The notes under the pieces are model-generated. The model saw only the letters and a list, made by a program, of their open reading frames with translations, was not told the DNA's origin and did no database searches. Of a DNA stretch of 52,972 nucleotides, positions 8,409-15,930 are shown in pieces. The position numbers and the translations under genes are program-made. The stretch lies in NCBI GenBank assembly GCA_035702985.1, contig DASSZD010000036.1, positions 1 to 52,972 of the forward strand, read 5' to 3'. Every line of letters begins with the position of its first letter. Within the stretch, counting starts at the first letter, position 1. The DNA is from JAKAXG01 sp035702985. Lineage in GTDB: Bacteria > Actinomycetota > Acidimicrobiia > Acidimicrobiales > Palsa-688.

Positions 8409-9869
8409 CTACGCCCCTACCGGCTGGGGCGTGGCCGGAGCCGAGCCGCGGACCGCCCTGGTCCGGCGGACCATGGTGGGCGCCGCCTCGGCGTCGTTGA
8501 TGCGCAGCGAGGCGAACGCCGCTACCGCGGCCATGGCGGCCGCCACCAGGAACGCGGCGTGATAGGCGGTCAGGTGGGGCAGGATCCGGCCGTGCACCAC
8601 CGTGACCGGGCCCACCTCGGCCACCACGGTGCTGAGCACCGCCACCCCGACCGCCCCTCCGAGCTGGCGCAGGGCGTTGAACACCGTCGACGCCCGGGCC
8701 GTGTCGGGGCCGGAGATGGTGGCGAAGCCGGCCGCCTGGGCCGAGGTGAACACGTGCGCCATGCCGTATCCGGTGGCGAACAGCAGGAGCCGCATCCACC
8801 ACAGCTGACCGGTGGTCGAGATCAGGCTCATCGGCGCCATGGACGCCGCCAGCACCACCAGACCGAAGAACATGACCCGTCGCGGACCCAGGGTCGGGTA
8901 CAGGTAGCGGGTGACGACCTGGGCGCCGAGCATGACCCCGAGCGCCTCGGGGAAGGTGCTCATCCCGGACTGCAGGGCCGACAGGCCCAGGCCGTCCTGG
9001 AAGAACAGGGCCACGATGAACAGCACGCCGAGAAAGGCGATGGAGCCCAGGGCCATCACGATGTTGGCGTTGCGGAACAGCCCGTTGTGGAACAGGCCGA
9101 TGTCGATGAGCGGGCCGGCCGTGCGCAGCTCGACCACCACCAGGGCCACCAGCAGGGCCGCCCCGGCGATGATGGTGGCCAGGATCAGCGGCTGCCCCCA
9201 CCCCTTGAACGGACCCTCCGAAACCCCGTACATGACCAGCCCCAGGCCGGCGGCGGCCAGCACGAAGCCGGCGATGTCCAGGCGACCGGCGGCGTGGCTG
9301 CGGTGGCGGCCCAGGAACACCATCCCGAACAGCCAGGCGGCCACCCCGATGGGCAGGTTGACGTAGAACACCCACCGCCACGACGCCTCGGTCACGAACA
9401 GGCCGCCGAGCACCGGTCCCAGCGCCGGAGCCAGGGCGGTGGGGACCACCAGGATGCTCGACGCCCGCACCCGCTCCTCCGGAGGGAAGGTGCGGTACAG
9501 GAGAGCCATGCCCACCGGGACCATGAGCCCGCCGCCCACGCCCTGCAGGATCCGGAACGCGACCAGTTCGCCCAGGTTCTGGGCCAGACCGCACAGGGCC
9601 GAAGCGGCGGTGAACACCACGATCGAGGCCAGCAGCACCCGCCGGCCGCCGAAGCGGTCACCCAACCAGCCCGACACCGGGATGAACACCGCCAGGCTGA
9701 CCAGATAGCCGATGGCCACGGTATCGACCGAGTCCGGCCGGACGTGGAACTGCCGCCCGATGGTGGGCAGGGCCACGTTGACGATCGTGGTGTCCATGAT
9801 GTTCATGAAGACCGCGGCGACGAACACCACGCTGACGGCGATCTTCTGGTTGATCTGACGGCGGGGCAA
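8409..9869 (-). CDS. MFS transporter, DHA2 (EmrB/QacA) drug-exporter family, 14 TM
   Basis: 486-residue proton-coupled exporter. The N-terminal segment MNIMDTTIVNVALPTIG is the hallmark of the DHA2 family (motif D1), loop 2-3 carries motif A as GWLGDRFGGRRVLL, and motif C appears as LAPALGPVLGGLF. Hydrophobic stretches fit 14 helices. The start codon is TTG at 9869; it is preceded by AGGAAGG four bases away, an excellent ribosome-binding site, and no ATG or GTG lies nearby. The gene stands alone, convergent with the crotonase gene and divergent from the DUF4032 gene. A perfect 14-bp palindrome in the divergent spacer (9949-9962) could be the operator of an unlinked repressor. The substrate is unknown. 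Confidence 0.92.
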   Translation of the reverse strand: MPRRQINQKIAVSVVFVAAVFMNIMDTTIVNVALPTIGRQFHVRPDSVDTVAIGYLVSLAVFIPVSGWLGDRFGGRRVLLASIVVFTAASALCGLAQNLGELVAFRILQGVGGGLMVPVGMALLYRTFPPEERVRASSILVVPTALAPALGPVLGGLFVTEASWRWVFYVNLPIGVAAWLFGMVFLGRHRSHAAGRLDIAGFVLAAAGLGLVMYGVSEGPFKGWGQPLILATIIAGAALLVALVVVELRTAGPLIDIGLFHNGLFRNANIVMALGSIAFLGVLFIVALFFQDGLGLSALQSGMSTFPEALGVMLGAQVVTRYLYPTLGPRRVMFFGLVVLAASMAPMSLISTTGQLWWMRLLLFATGYGMAHVFTSAQAAGFATISGPDTARASTVFNALRQLGGAVGVAVLSTVVAEVGPVTVVHGRILPHLTAYHAAFLVAAAMAAVAAFASLRINDAEAAPTMVRRTRAVRGSAPATPQPVGA

Positions 9870-9948
9870 CGTACCTTCCTGGAGCCTGGGGGGAAACGTT
9901 TAGGCTAGCGAAGCAAACTCCGGGAGCCGGGCCGAATATTCCCGGGCG

Positions 9949-9962
9949 CGCCGTGCACGGCG
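9949..9962. promoter_or_regulatory. Perfect 14-bp palindrome in the divergent spacer (candidate operator)
   Basis: CGCCGTGCACGGCG is a perfect inverted repeat lying 80 bp upstream of the MFS exporter start and 166 bp upstream of the divergent DUF4032 gene. Drug-type exporters are often controlled by TetR or MarR repressors binding palindromes of this size, but no such regulator is adjacent. It could also fold as an RNA hairpin. Confidence 0.35.
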
Positions 9963-10127
9963 GGGGACCACGGGCCAGGCACGCCGGGTGTTCGTGGCGG
10001 GCCCGGGGTTTGATCTATGGTCGGCCCGATGGAGAGGCCGGCCGTCGCGCTGAGGGGACCCCGGGCCGGGCTGGACCCGGGGCCGGACCAGCCGTCCGGG
10101 GAGCGGCGGGAGTTCCGGTAGGCGGCT

Positions 10128-11408
10128 GTGGAGATACAGCTCGCCGGGCAGTCCTCCTACGCGGGGTTGGTGGACCTCGAGTGGGACCGTCCGCTCGAGG
10201 AGTGGACCGACCGCCGCCTGGTGCGCATGGCCCACGGGCGGTCCCGGCACGTGGTGCGCTTCATCGAATTGGATGGGCGGGTGTTCGCCGTCAAGGAGAT
10301 CGACGACCACCTCGCCGTGTGGGAGTACCGGCTGCTGCGGGCCATGGCCGCCGAGGACCTGCCGGTGGTGCAGGTGACCGCTTCGGTCACCGGCCGCACG
10401 GAGCCGTCGGGAGGGGCGCTGCCGGGCGCAGTGGTCACCCGCTACCTCGACTTCGCGCTGCCTTACACCTACATACTGGGCCGGGAGGGGGGCACGGAGA
10501 TCCAGCGCCGGCTGCTGGACTCGGCCGCTGCCCTCCTGGTGCAGTTGCACCTGGAGGGGTTCTGGTGGGGGGACTGCTCCCTGGCCAACGTCCTGTTCCG
10601 GCGCGACGCCGGGGGCCTGCGGGCCTACCTGGTGGACTCCGAGACGGCCGAGCAGCACGACGCCCTCTCTGACGGCCAGCGCCGGGCCGATCTGGAGATC
10701 GCCATGGAGAACGTGGTGGGCGGTATCGAGGACCTGATCGCCGCCGGCCGGGTCCCAGCCGATATCGACTCGGTTGCTTTCGCCGAGCGGCTGGTGTCCC
10801 GCTACCAGGTGCTGTGGGCCGAGCTGACCGCCGAGGAGGAGTACGCCTCCGACGAGCTGTGGCGCCTGGAGGAGCGGATCGAGCGGCTCAACCGGCTGGG
10901 ATTCGACGCGGCGGAGATGTCGGTGCGTTCCAAGCCCGGCCAGGGTCCCGTCCGCATCCGGCCGTCGGTGGTCGAGGAGGGCCATCACGGCCGGCTGCTC
11001 AGCCGACTGACGGGTATCGACGTGCAGGAGAACCAGGCGCGGCGCCTGCTCAACGATCTCGGCTCGTTCCGGGCCGACATCCAGCGCCGCAGCGGGTCCC
11101 CGATCTCGGAGGGGGTGGCCGCCCACCGCTGGCTCACCGAGTGCTTCGAGCCGTTCGTGTCGTCGATCCCGAAGGAGCTGCGGGGCCGGCTGGAGCCAGC
11201 CGAGGCCTACCACCAGTATCTGGAGCACCGGTGGTTCCTGTCGGAGTCCGCCGGGCGGCGCGTCCCGGCCGCCGATGCCCGCCGCTCGTTCTTCGAGAAG
11301 GTCCTTCGACCGCGACCGGAGGAGAAGGTGGTGCTGCCCGATACGACCGCCGAGGTGGCGCTGCCCTGGCTGGACGACGAGGAGGGGAACCGGGCCGGAA
11401 ACCCTTGA
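10128..11408 (+). CDS. DUF4032 protein with lipopolysaccharide-kinase-like N-terminal domain
   Basis: 426-residue soluble protein of the actinobacterial DUF4032 family. The N-terminal half (about 40-210) resembles small-molecule/LPS kinases (RIO/WaaP-like): a candidate ATP-binding lysine in FAVKEID, a catalytic-loop-like WWGDCSLANVLFRRD near 145-158 with the Asp and Asn expected for phosphotransfer, and a metal-site-like YLVDSETAE where DFG would normally stand. The C-terminal half (about 220-400) is the helical DUF4032 region, ending in an acidic tail. Start GTG 10128 has only a weak GGTAGG upstream. The stop codon lies inside the TTGACA box of the lacI-type promoter downstream. No substrate is known to me; kinase activity is inference. 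Confidence 0.85.
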   Translation: MEIQLAGQSSYAGLVDLEWDRPLEEWTDRRLVRMAHGRSRHVVRFIELDGRVFAVKEIDDHLAVWEYRLLRAMAAEDLPVVQVTASVTGRTEPSGGALPGAVVTRYLDFALPYTYILGREGGTEIQRRLLDSAAALLVQLHLEGFWWGDCSLANVLFRRDAGGLRAYLVDSETAEQHDALSDGQRRADLEIAMENVVGGIEDLIAAGRVPADIDSVAFAERLVSRYQVLWAELTAEEEYASDELWRLEERIERLNRLGFDAAEMSVRSKPGQGPVRIRPSVVEEGHHGRLLSRLTGIDVQENQARRLLNDLGSFRADIQRRSGSPISEGVAAHRWLTECFEPFVSSIPKELRGRLEPAEAYHQYLEHRWFLSESAGRRVPAADARRSFFEKVLRPRPEEKVVLPDTTAEVALPWLDDEEGNRAGNP

Positions 11409-11433
11409 CACCCGGCGCCATTCGTGGTCGTAT
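11405..11433 (+). promoter_or_regulatory. Promoter of the LacI-type regulator gene
   Basis: A perfect -35 box TTGACA (11405-11410) is followed after 17 bp by TCGTAT (11428-11433), a three-of-six match to the -10 consensus. The -35 box contains the stop codon of the DUF4032 gene. The palindrome at 11440-11453 would cover the transcription start, as expected for autorepression. Confidence 0.6.
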
Positions 11434-11439
11434 GTCCGA

Positions 11440-11453
11440 TGGAACCGGTTCCA
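11440..11453. promoter_or_regulatory. LacI-family operator, perfect 14-bp palindrome
   Basis: TGGAACCGGTTCCA is a perfect palindrome with the central CG typical of LacI/GalR-family operators. It sits just downstream of the -10 box and 42 bp before the regulator's start codon, so it is the natural site for autoregulation by the encoded repressor. Confidence 0.65.
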
Positions 11454-11494
11454 CGCCCGGGGGGGTCAGGGGTTGCCGGTCCGGGGAGGTGGTA

Positions 11495-12547
11495 GTGGGA
11501 CGTGGCGTGAGCATCGCTCAGGTCGCTGCCAGGGCAGGGGTCGGAGTGGGTACGGTCTCGCGGGTGCTGAACGGCAACACCCGGGTCAGCGACGCCACCC
11601 GGCAGCGGGTCCTGCAGGTGATGGAGATGCTCGACTACCGCCCCAGCCGCCTGGCATCGGGGCTGTCGCGGGGCCGCACCGGCTCGGTCGCCGTGCTGGT
11701 CCCGTTCGTGACCCGCCCGTCGGTGGTGACCCGGCTGGCCGGGGTGCTCGCCGTCCTGACCTCGGAGGGTATCGACAGTGTGGTGTGCGACATCGAGACG
11801 GCCGACCAGCGGGACCGGCGCCTGGAGGCGCTGACGCAGCGCCACTCCGCCGACGGCGTGGTGATCGTGTCGCTGCCGATACCCCGGGAGTCCGTGCAGC
11901 GGCTGCGTCAGATGCACATCCCCGTCGTGGCCGTCGACGCCGACATTCCCGGGGTTCCCCGGGTGCTGATCGACGATCTGGCCGGTGGCCGCATGGCCAC
12001 CGAGCACCTGCTCGGCCTGGGCCACACCCGCATCGGCTTCATCGGCGACGAGCGGGAGGGCCGCCTGGGCTTCGTATCCACCGCCCGGCGCCTGGCCGGT
12101 TACCGGCAGGCCCTGCTGGCCGCCGGGGTGGCTTGCGATCCCGGCCTGATCCGCCGGGGTCCGCACGGGGCAGAACCGGCGGCGGCCATGGCCGGTGAGC
12201 TCATCGCCTCGCCCTGGCCGCCCACCGCCATCTTCGCCGCGTCGGACACCCAGGCCATGGGTGTGCTGCGGGCCGCCGACCAGGCCGGTCTATCGGTGCC
12301 GCACGACCTGTCGGTGATCGGCTTCGACGACATCGAGGCGGCCGAGATGCTGCGGCTGACGACCGTCCGCCAACCACTGCGCACCTCCGGTGTGAAGGGC
12401 GCGGAGATGATCTGCGCCGTCCTGGCCGGCCACCCCCGGCCGGCGGTCCGGGAGCTGCTCCCGCTCGAGGTGGTTCCCCGGGCCAGCACCGCCCGGCTGC
12501 GCCGGCAGCGGGCGCCTGCCACCCGCCCGGCGCTGACGGGCGCCTGA
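11495..12547 (+). CDS. LacI-family transcriptional regulator of the sugar-uptake operon
   Basis: 350-residue repressor. Residues about 5-50 form the LacI helix-turn-helix and hinge (SIAQVAARAGVGVGTVSRVL followed by DYRPSRLASGLSRG). The remainder is a periplasmic-binding-protein-like effector domain ending in the usual VIGFDDIEAAEMLRLTTVRQP stretch that contacts ligand. I chose GTG 11495 because GGGGAGG ends 5 nt upstream; an in-frame ATG at 11432 lies inside the promoter/operator and is unlikely. The gene heads the cluster of binding protein, permeases, glycosidase, ATPase and sugar kinase, so its inducer is probably the transported sugar or its breakdown product. Autoregulation through the palindrome at 11440 is inferred. 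Confidence 0.92.
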   Translation: MGRGVSIAQVAARAGVGVGTVSRVLNGNTRVSDATRQRVLQVMEMLDYRPSRLASGLSRGRTGSVAVLVPFVTRPSVVTRLAGVLAVLTSEGIDSVVCDIETADQRDRRLEALTQRHSADGVVIVSLPIPRESVQRLRQMHIPVVAVDADIPGVPRVLIDDLAGGRMATEHLLGLGHTRIGFIGDEREGRLGFVSTARRLAGYRQALLAAGVACDPGLIRRGPHGAEPAAAMAGELIASPWPPTAIFAASDTQAMGVLRAADQAGLSVPHDLSVIGFDDIEAAEMLRLTTVRQPLRTSGVKGAEMICAVLAGHPRPAVRELLPLEVVPRASTARLRRQRAPATRPALTGA

Positions 12548-12590
12548 GGACGGGACCATCACCGATCCTGCAAGCAATCCATCAACTACA

Positions 12591-12605
12591 CGAGTTCGGA
12601 ACTCG
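12591..12605. promoter_or_regulatory. 15-bp palindrome upstream of the sugar-binding protein gene
   Basis: CGAGTTCGGAACTCG is a perfect inverted repeat (7-bp arms, one central base) ending 18 nt before the lipoprotein gene. It may be a second operator or a hairpin in the leader. Its half-site (GAGTTC) is not the same as that of the palindrome at 11440 (GGAACC), so recognition by the same LacI protein is uncertain. Confidence 0.45.
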
Positions 12606-12623
12606 AGAAAGCAGAACAGATAA

Positions 12624-14036
12624 ATGGCATCAGCAAACAAGCGCTTCACGCCTGGACTGCCCGGCCGGCGGGCCACTGCGGTCGTTGCCGGTGGCCTGGC
12701 GGTGGCGTCGCTCCTGGGCGCGTGCGGGGGCAGCGGCAAGTCGGCCTCGGGAGCGACGTCCAACACCACCGCCGGAAGCTCCGGTAGCTCGGGGACGGCG
12801 GCGCCCTCGGGCGGCAGCACCGCCCCCGGCAACGCCACCTCGGGCAGCATCACCTGGTGGGCCAGCCCCATCACCACCAGCGGCCCCGACCCTCGCACGG
12901 TGCTGATCCAGGCATTCGAGAAGGCCAACCCGGGCATCCACGTGACCCTGGTCTCCGCCCCCAACGACACCGACACGAACCGGGCTGCCCTCACCACCCA
13001 GATCTCGGGCGGCGGCGGCCCGGACGTCTACATGGGCGATGTGATCTGGCCGGCCCAGTTCGGGGCCCACCAGCTGGCAGTGCCGCTGTCGAAGTACCTG
13101 CCGAGCAGCTACTGGAGCACCTTCGCCAACGGCCTGGTGGCCGGCGCCACTTACAAGGGCGAGGTGTACGGCGCCCCGCTGTTCGAGGATCAGGGCTTCC
13201 TGTACTACCGCAAGGACATCCTGCAGGCCGACAACCTCCCCGTCCCGACCACCTGGGAACAGCTGATGAGCGAAGCGCAGCAGATCCAGAAGAAGGGTCA
13301 GGCCCAGTACGGGTACGTGTTCCAGGGCGCCGACTACGAAGGCGCCACCTGCGATTTCATGGAATTCCTGGCCGACGCCGGCGGCAAGGTCCTCAACAGC
13401 TCGGCCGACAAGTCCGAGCTGACGGCCAACGGTGACGCCCTCAAGGCTCTCACCTTCGAGCAGCAGCTGGTCAACAGCGGCGTGAGCCCCAAGGCCGAGT
13501 CCACCTTCCAGGAGTCGCAGGCCATGGACACCTTCGACTCCGGCAAGTCGGCGTTCCTGCGCAACTGGGACTACGCCTACTCGACGTCTCAGGCCTCCGG
13601 CTCGGCCGTGGTCGGCAAGGTCGGGGTGGCGCCGATGCCCACCTTCACCGGGCAGTCCCAGCCGGGGTACTCGAACATCGGTGGCTGGAACCTCTACGCC
13701 AACCCGCACAGCAAGAACCTGGCCGCCGATCTCACCTTCATCAAGTGGATGACCGGGACCGACGCCCAGAAGATCCTGGCCACCCAGTTCTCCGAGATCC
13801 CCACCAACCAGTCGGTGCGGACCTCGCCGGACGTGATCGCCAGCAACGCCGTCCTGGCCGTGGTGCCCAAGACCAAGCTGGTTCCCCGCCCGGCCCAGAC
13901 GCCGAACTATCCGGCGGTCAGCCAGGCCATCTACCAGAACGTCAGCGCAGTGCTGGCCGGCCAGAAGAGCCCGCAGGCGGCTCTGTCGGCTGCCAACTCG
14001 GCCATCAGCACCGCCGTCTCCGGCGGGGGCCTGTAA
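12624..14036 (+). CDS. Sugar ABC transporter substrate-binding lipoprotein
   Basis: 470-residue extracellular solute-binding protein, family 1 (maltose/trehalose-type). An N-terminal signal with lipobox LLGAC places the lipidated cysteine at residue 34, followed by a Gly/Ser/Ala linker and the mature domain from about residue 75 (ITWWASPI). Internal features such as GGGPDVYMGDVIWPAQF and the region EVYGAPLFEDQGFLYYRKD are typical of this family. The ATG at 12624 has only a weak purine stretch upstream. The gene lies between the LacI gene and two permeases; a strong hairpin after its stop may keep its message more abundant than the permease part. Linked GH13 and ROK genes suggest an alpha-glucoside or related oligosaccharide as ligand. 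Confidence 0.93.
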   Translation: MASANKRFTPGLPGRRATAVVAGGLAVASLLGACGGSGKSASGATSNTTAGSSGSSGTAAPSGGSTAPGNATSGSITWWASPITTSGPDPRTVLIQAFEKANPGIHVTLVSAPNDTDTNRAALTTQISGGGGPDVYMGDVIWPAQFGAHQLAVPLSKYLPSSYWSTFANGLVAGATYKGEVYGAPLFEDQGFLYYRKDILQADNLPVPTTWEQLMSEAQQIQKKGQAQYGYVFQGADYEGATCDFMEFLADAGGKVLNSSADKSELTANGDALKALTFEQQLVNSGVSPKAESTFQESQAMDTFDSGKSAFLRNWDYAYSTSQASGSAVVGKVGVAPMPTFTGQSQPGYSNIGGWNLYANPHSKNLAADLTFIKWMTGTDAQKILATQFSEIPTNQSVRTSPDVIASNAVLAVVPKTKLVPRPAQTPNYPAVSQAIYQNVSAVLAGQKSPQAALSAANSAISTAVSGGGL

Positions 14037-14050
14037 CCCTGACCACCGTT

Positions 14051-14082
14051 GCCGGGGGGAGCCTGCCCGGGCTCCCCCCGGC
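14051..14082 (+). other. Strong intercistronic hairpin after the binding-protein gene
   Basis: GCCGGGGGGAGCC (14051-14063) pairs perfectly with GGCTCCCCCCGGC (14070-14082), giving a 13-bp stem with a 6-nt loop. It starts 14 nt after the binding-protein stop and is followed by the permease ribosome-binding site AGGAGG. There is no T-tract. In malE-type operons such structures stabilise the upstream message or attenuate transcription, raising binding protein over permease; that role is inferred. Confidence 0.6.
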
Positions 14083-14111
14083 AGCAACCGCACCCTAGGA
14101 GGCCCGAACGA

Positions 14112-15083
14112 ATGGCCATCGCTGAACGAGTAGAGAAGCCCCCTCTGCCCCCCGAGCCGCCGGCTGCCGCCATACCGCTGATCGGTAGACCCGACGCCCA
14201 CCGCAGGAAGCTGGCCCGCCTCGGGTGGATGTTCTCCGCCCCGGCTCTGGTCGTGATCGCGGTGGTGACGCTCTTCCCCATCGTGTTCTCGGTCGTCATG
14301 AGCTTCGAGAACGTCAACGTGACCGGGTCCGGCTACCAGTTCAACGGAACCACTCTCGGGAACTACAACGTCATCCTCAACAACCAGACCTGGCGCTACG
14401 CCCTGGGCTTCACCGTCCTCTACACCCTGATCACTGTCCTGGTGGAGATCATCCTGGGTACCGCCATCGCCCTTGTGCTGGAGCGGCTCACCCACGGGCG
14501 GGGGTGGATGATGGCGCTGCTGCTCATTCCGTGGTCGCTCATCACGGTCATCTCGGCGCAGCTCTGGTACTACATGTACGACCCGTCCTACGGGATCATC
14601 GACCGCATCCTGCACGCCCTGGGATTCGGCAACCCGGTGATCCTCGGGACCAACACGTCGGCCATCATCGCCCTGATGGTGGCCGACGTGTGGAAGACCA
14701 CGCCTTTCGTGGCCATCATCGTCCTGGCCGGGCTGGTGATGCTCTCCAGCGACGTCTACGAGGCGGCGGAGGTGGACGGGGCCAACGGGTGGACCACCTT
14801 CTGGCGGATCACGTTCCCGTTGCTGCGCCCCACCATCGCCCTGGCCGTGTTGTTCCGGGTCCTGCAGGCGTTCGGGCTGTTCGACCTGCCGTTCGTGCTC
14901 ACCCAGGGCGGCCCGGGGCATGCCACCACATCCCTGGCCGTGCTCGGCTACCGGGCCATGTTCCAGGACCTCAAGTTCGGGCCCGGCGCGGCGGTCGCCA
15001 CCAGCACGGCCCTGCTGGTCGTCCTCGGCTGCATGGCCTTCCTGAGAGTGTTCAAGGCCCAGGTCGGGTCGGAGGGGAACTGA
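14112..15083 (+). CDS. Sugar ABC transporter permease, MalF type
   Basis: 323-residue inner-membrane permease of the carbohydrate uptake family 1. After a Pro-rich cytoplasmic N-terminus it has about six membrane segments, the first at about 38-60. The EAA loop EAAEVDGANGWTTFWRITFP, which docks on the ATPase, lies near 217-236. ATG 14112 is preceded by TAGGAGG at ideal distance. The next permease gene starts 4 nt after its stop. It forms the heterodimeric channel with the following gene product and is powered by the ATPase encoded at 17565. Confidence 0.93.
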   Translation: MAIAERVEKPPLPPEPPAAAIPLIGRPDAHRRKLARLGWMFSAPALVVIAVVTLFPIVFSVVMSFENVNVTGSGYQFNGTTLGNYNVILNNQTWRYALGFTVLYTLITVLVEIILGTAIALVLERLTHGRGWMMALLLIPWSLITVISAQLWYYMYDPSYGIIDRILHALGFGNPVILGTNTSAIIALMVADVWKTTPFVAIIVLAGLVMLSSDVYEAAEVDGANGWTTFWRITFPLLRPTIALAVLFRVLQAFGLFDLPFVLTQGGPGHATTSLAVLGYRAMFQDLKFGPGAAVATSTALLVVLGCMAFLRVFKAQVGSEGN

Positions 15084-15087
15084 GAAA

Positions 15088-15930
15088 ATGGCACTGAAGA
15101 AGACCCGACACGGATGGCACCGCTACATCAACGGGCTGACCATCGCCACCACCCTGACCGTGCTGTTCGTCATCCTGCCCCTGCTGTGGATGATCACCAG
15201 CTCGTTCAAGGGGCCGAAGAGCATCGCCACCAGCGACCTGCTGCCCAACCCGTGGACCACGGTCAACTACCACGAAGCCTTCACGCACTACTCGTTCTCC
15301 CGCTACATCCTGAACTCCGTGGTGATCTCGGTGGCGGCGACCGCCATCGTGCTGTTCCTCGGGGTCATGGCCGGCTACGCCCTGGGTCGACTGCCCATGC
15401 GCAACAAGCTCCCGCTCATGGTGGCCCTGCTGATGATCTCGGTGTTCCCGGCCATCGCCGTCATCGCCCCGATGTACCTGATCATGAAGCAGATCGGGTG
15501 GCTGAACAGCTACCAGGCTCTGATCCTGCCCTACGCGGCGTTCAACCTGCCGTTCGCCATATGGATCCTGCGGAACTACTTCCTGGGGATACCCAAGGAG
15601 ATGGAGGAGACCGGCCGCATAGACGGAGCGTCGCCGCTGCGCACCGTCTGGTCGATCGTGCTCCCGCAGGCCAAGCCGGGGGTGTTCACGGCCGGCATCT
15701 TCACGTTCACGGCGTGCTGGACGGAGTTCCTGATGGCCCTGTCGTTCAACAGCGAGAACAACTTCCGGACCATCCCGGTGGGCATCGCCCTGTTCGGCTC
15801 ACAGTTCACCGTGCCGTTCGGCACCATCTTCGCCGGTAGCTGCGTGGCCGCCGTGCCCATCGCGGCGCTGGTGCTGATCTTCCGCAAGTCCGTGGTCTCC
15901 GGTCTCACCTCCGGGGCTGTCAAGGGGTGA
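15088..15930 (+). CDS. Sugar ABC transporter permease, MalG type
   Basis: 280-residue second permease subunit with about six membrane segments. The EAA-like loop is METGRIDGASPLRTVWSIVL near 172-191, and the segment LPYAAFNLPFAIWILRNYF is typical of MalG-type proteins. The start ATG 15088 lies close to the upstream stop, with GAGGGGA inside the end of the previous gene as ribosome-binding site. Its stop overlaps the GTG of the glycosidase gene (GTGA), so permease and hydrolase are made together. Confidence 0.93.
   Translation: MALKKTRHGWHRYINGLTIATTLTVLFVILPLLWMITSSFKGPKSIATSDLLPNPWTTVNYHEAFTHYSFSRYILNSVVISVAATAIVLFLGVMAGYALGRLPMRNKLPLMVALLMISVFPAIAVIAPMYLIMKQIGWLNSYQALILPYAAFNLPFAIWILRNYFLGIPKEMEETGRIDGASPLRTVWSIVLPQAKPGVFTAGIFTFTACWTEFLMALSFNSENNFRTIPVGIALFGSQFTVPFGTIFAGSCVAAVPIAALVLIFRKSVVSGLTSGAVKG

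Noticed and set aside
9900..11411. Long minus-strand open frame opposite the DUF4032 gene
   Set aside because: High GC keeps antisense frames open; composition (Gly/Pro/His/Arg-rich) is typical of shadow frames and the plus-strand protein is a recognised family.
11432..11494. Upstream ATG 11432 as start of the LacI gene
   Set aside because: It would place the promoter -10 and operator inside the coding region and has no ribosome-binding site; GTG 11495 has GGGGAGG at proper distance.
14051..14082. Intrinsic terminator ending the operon after the binding-protein gene
   Set aside because: No T-tract follows and the permease gene has its own strong ribosome-binding site directly after; an intercistronic hairpin fits better.
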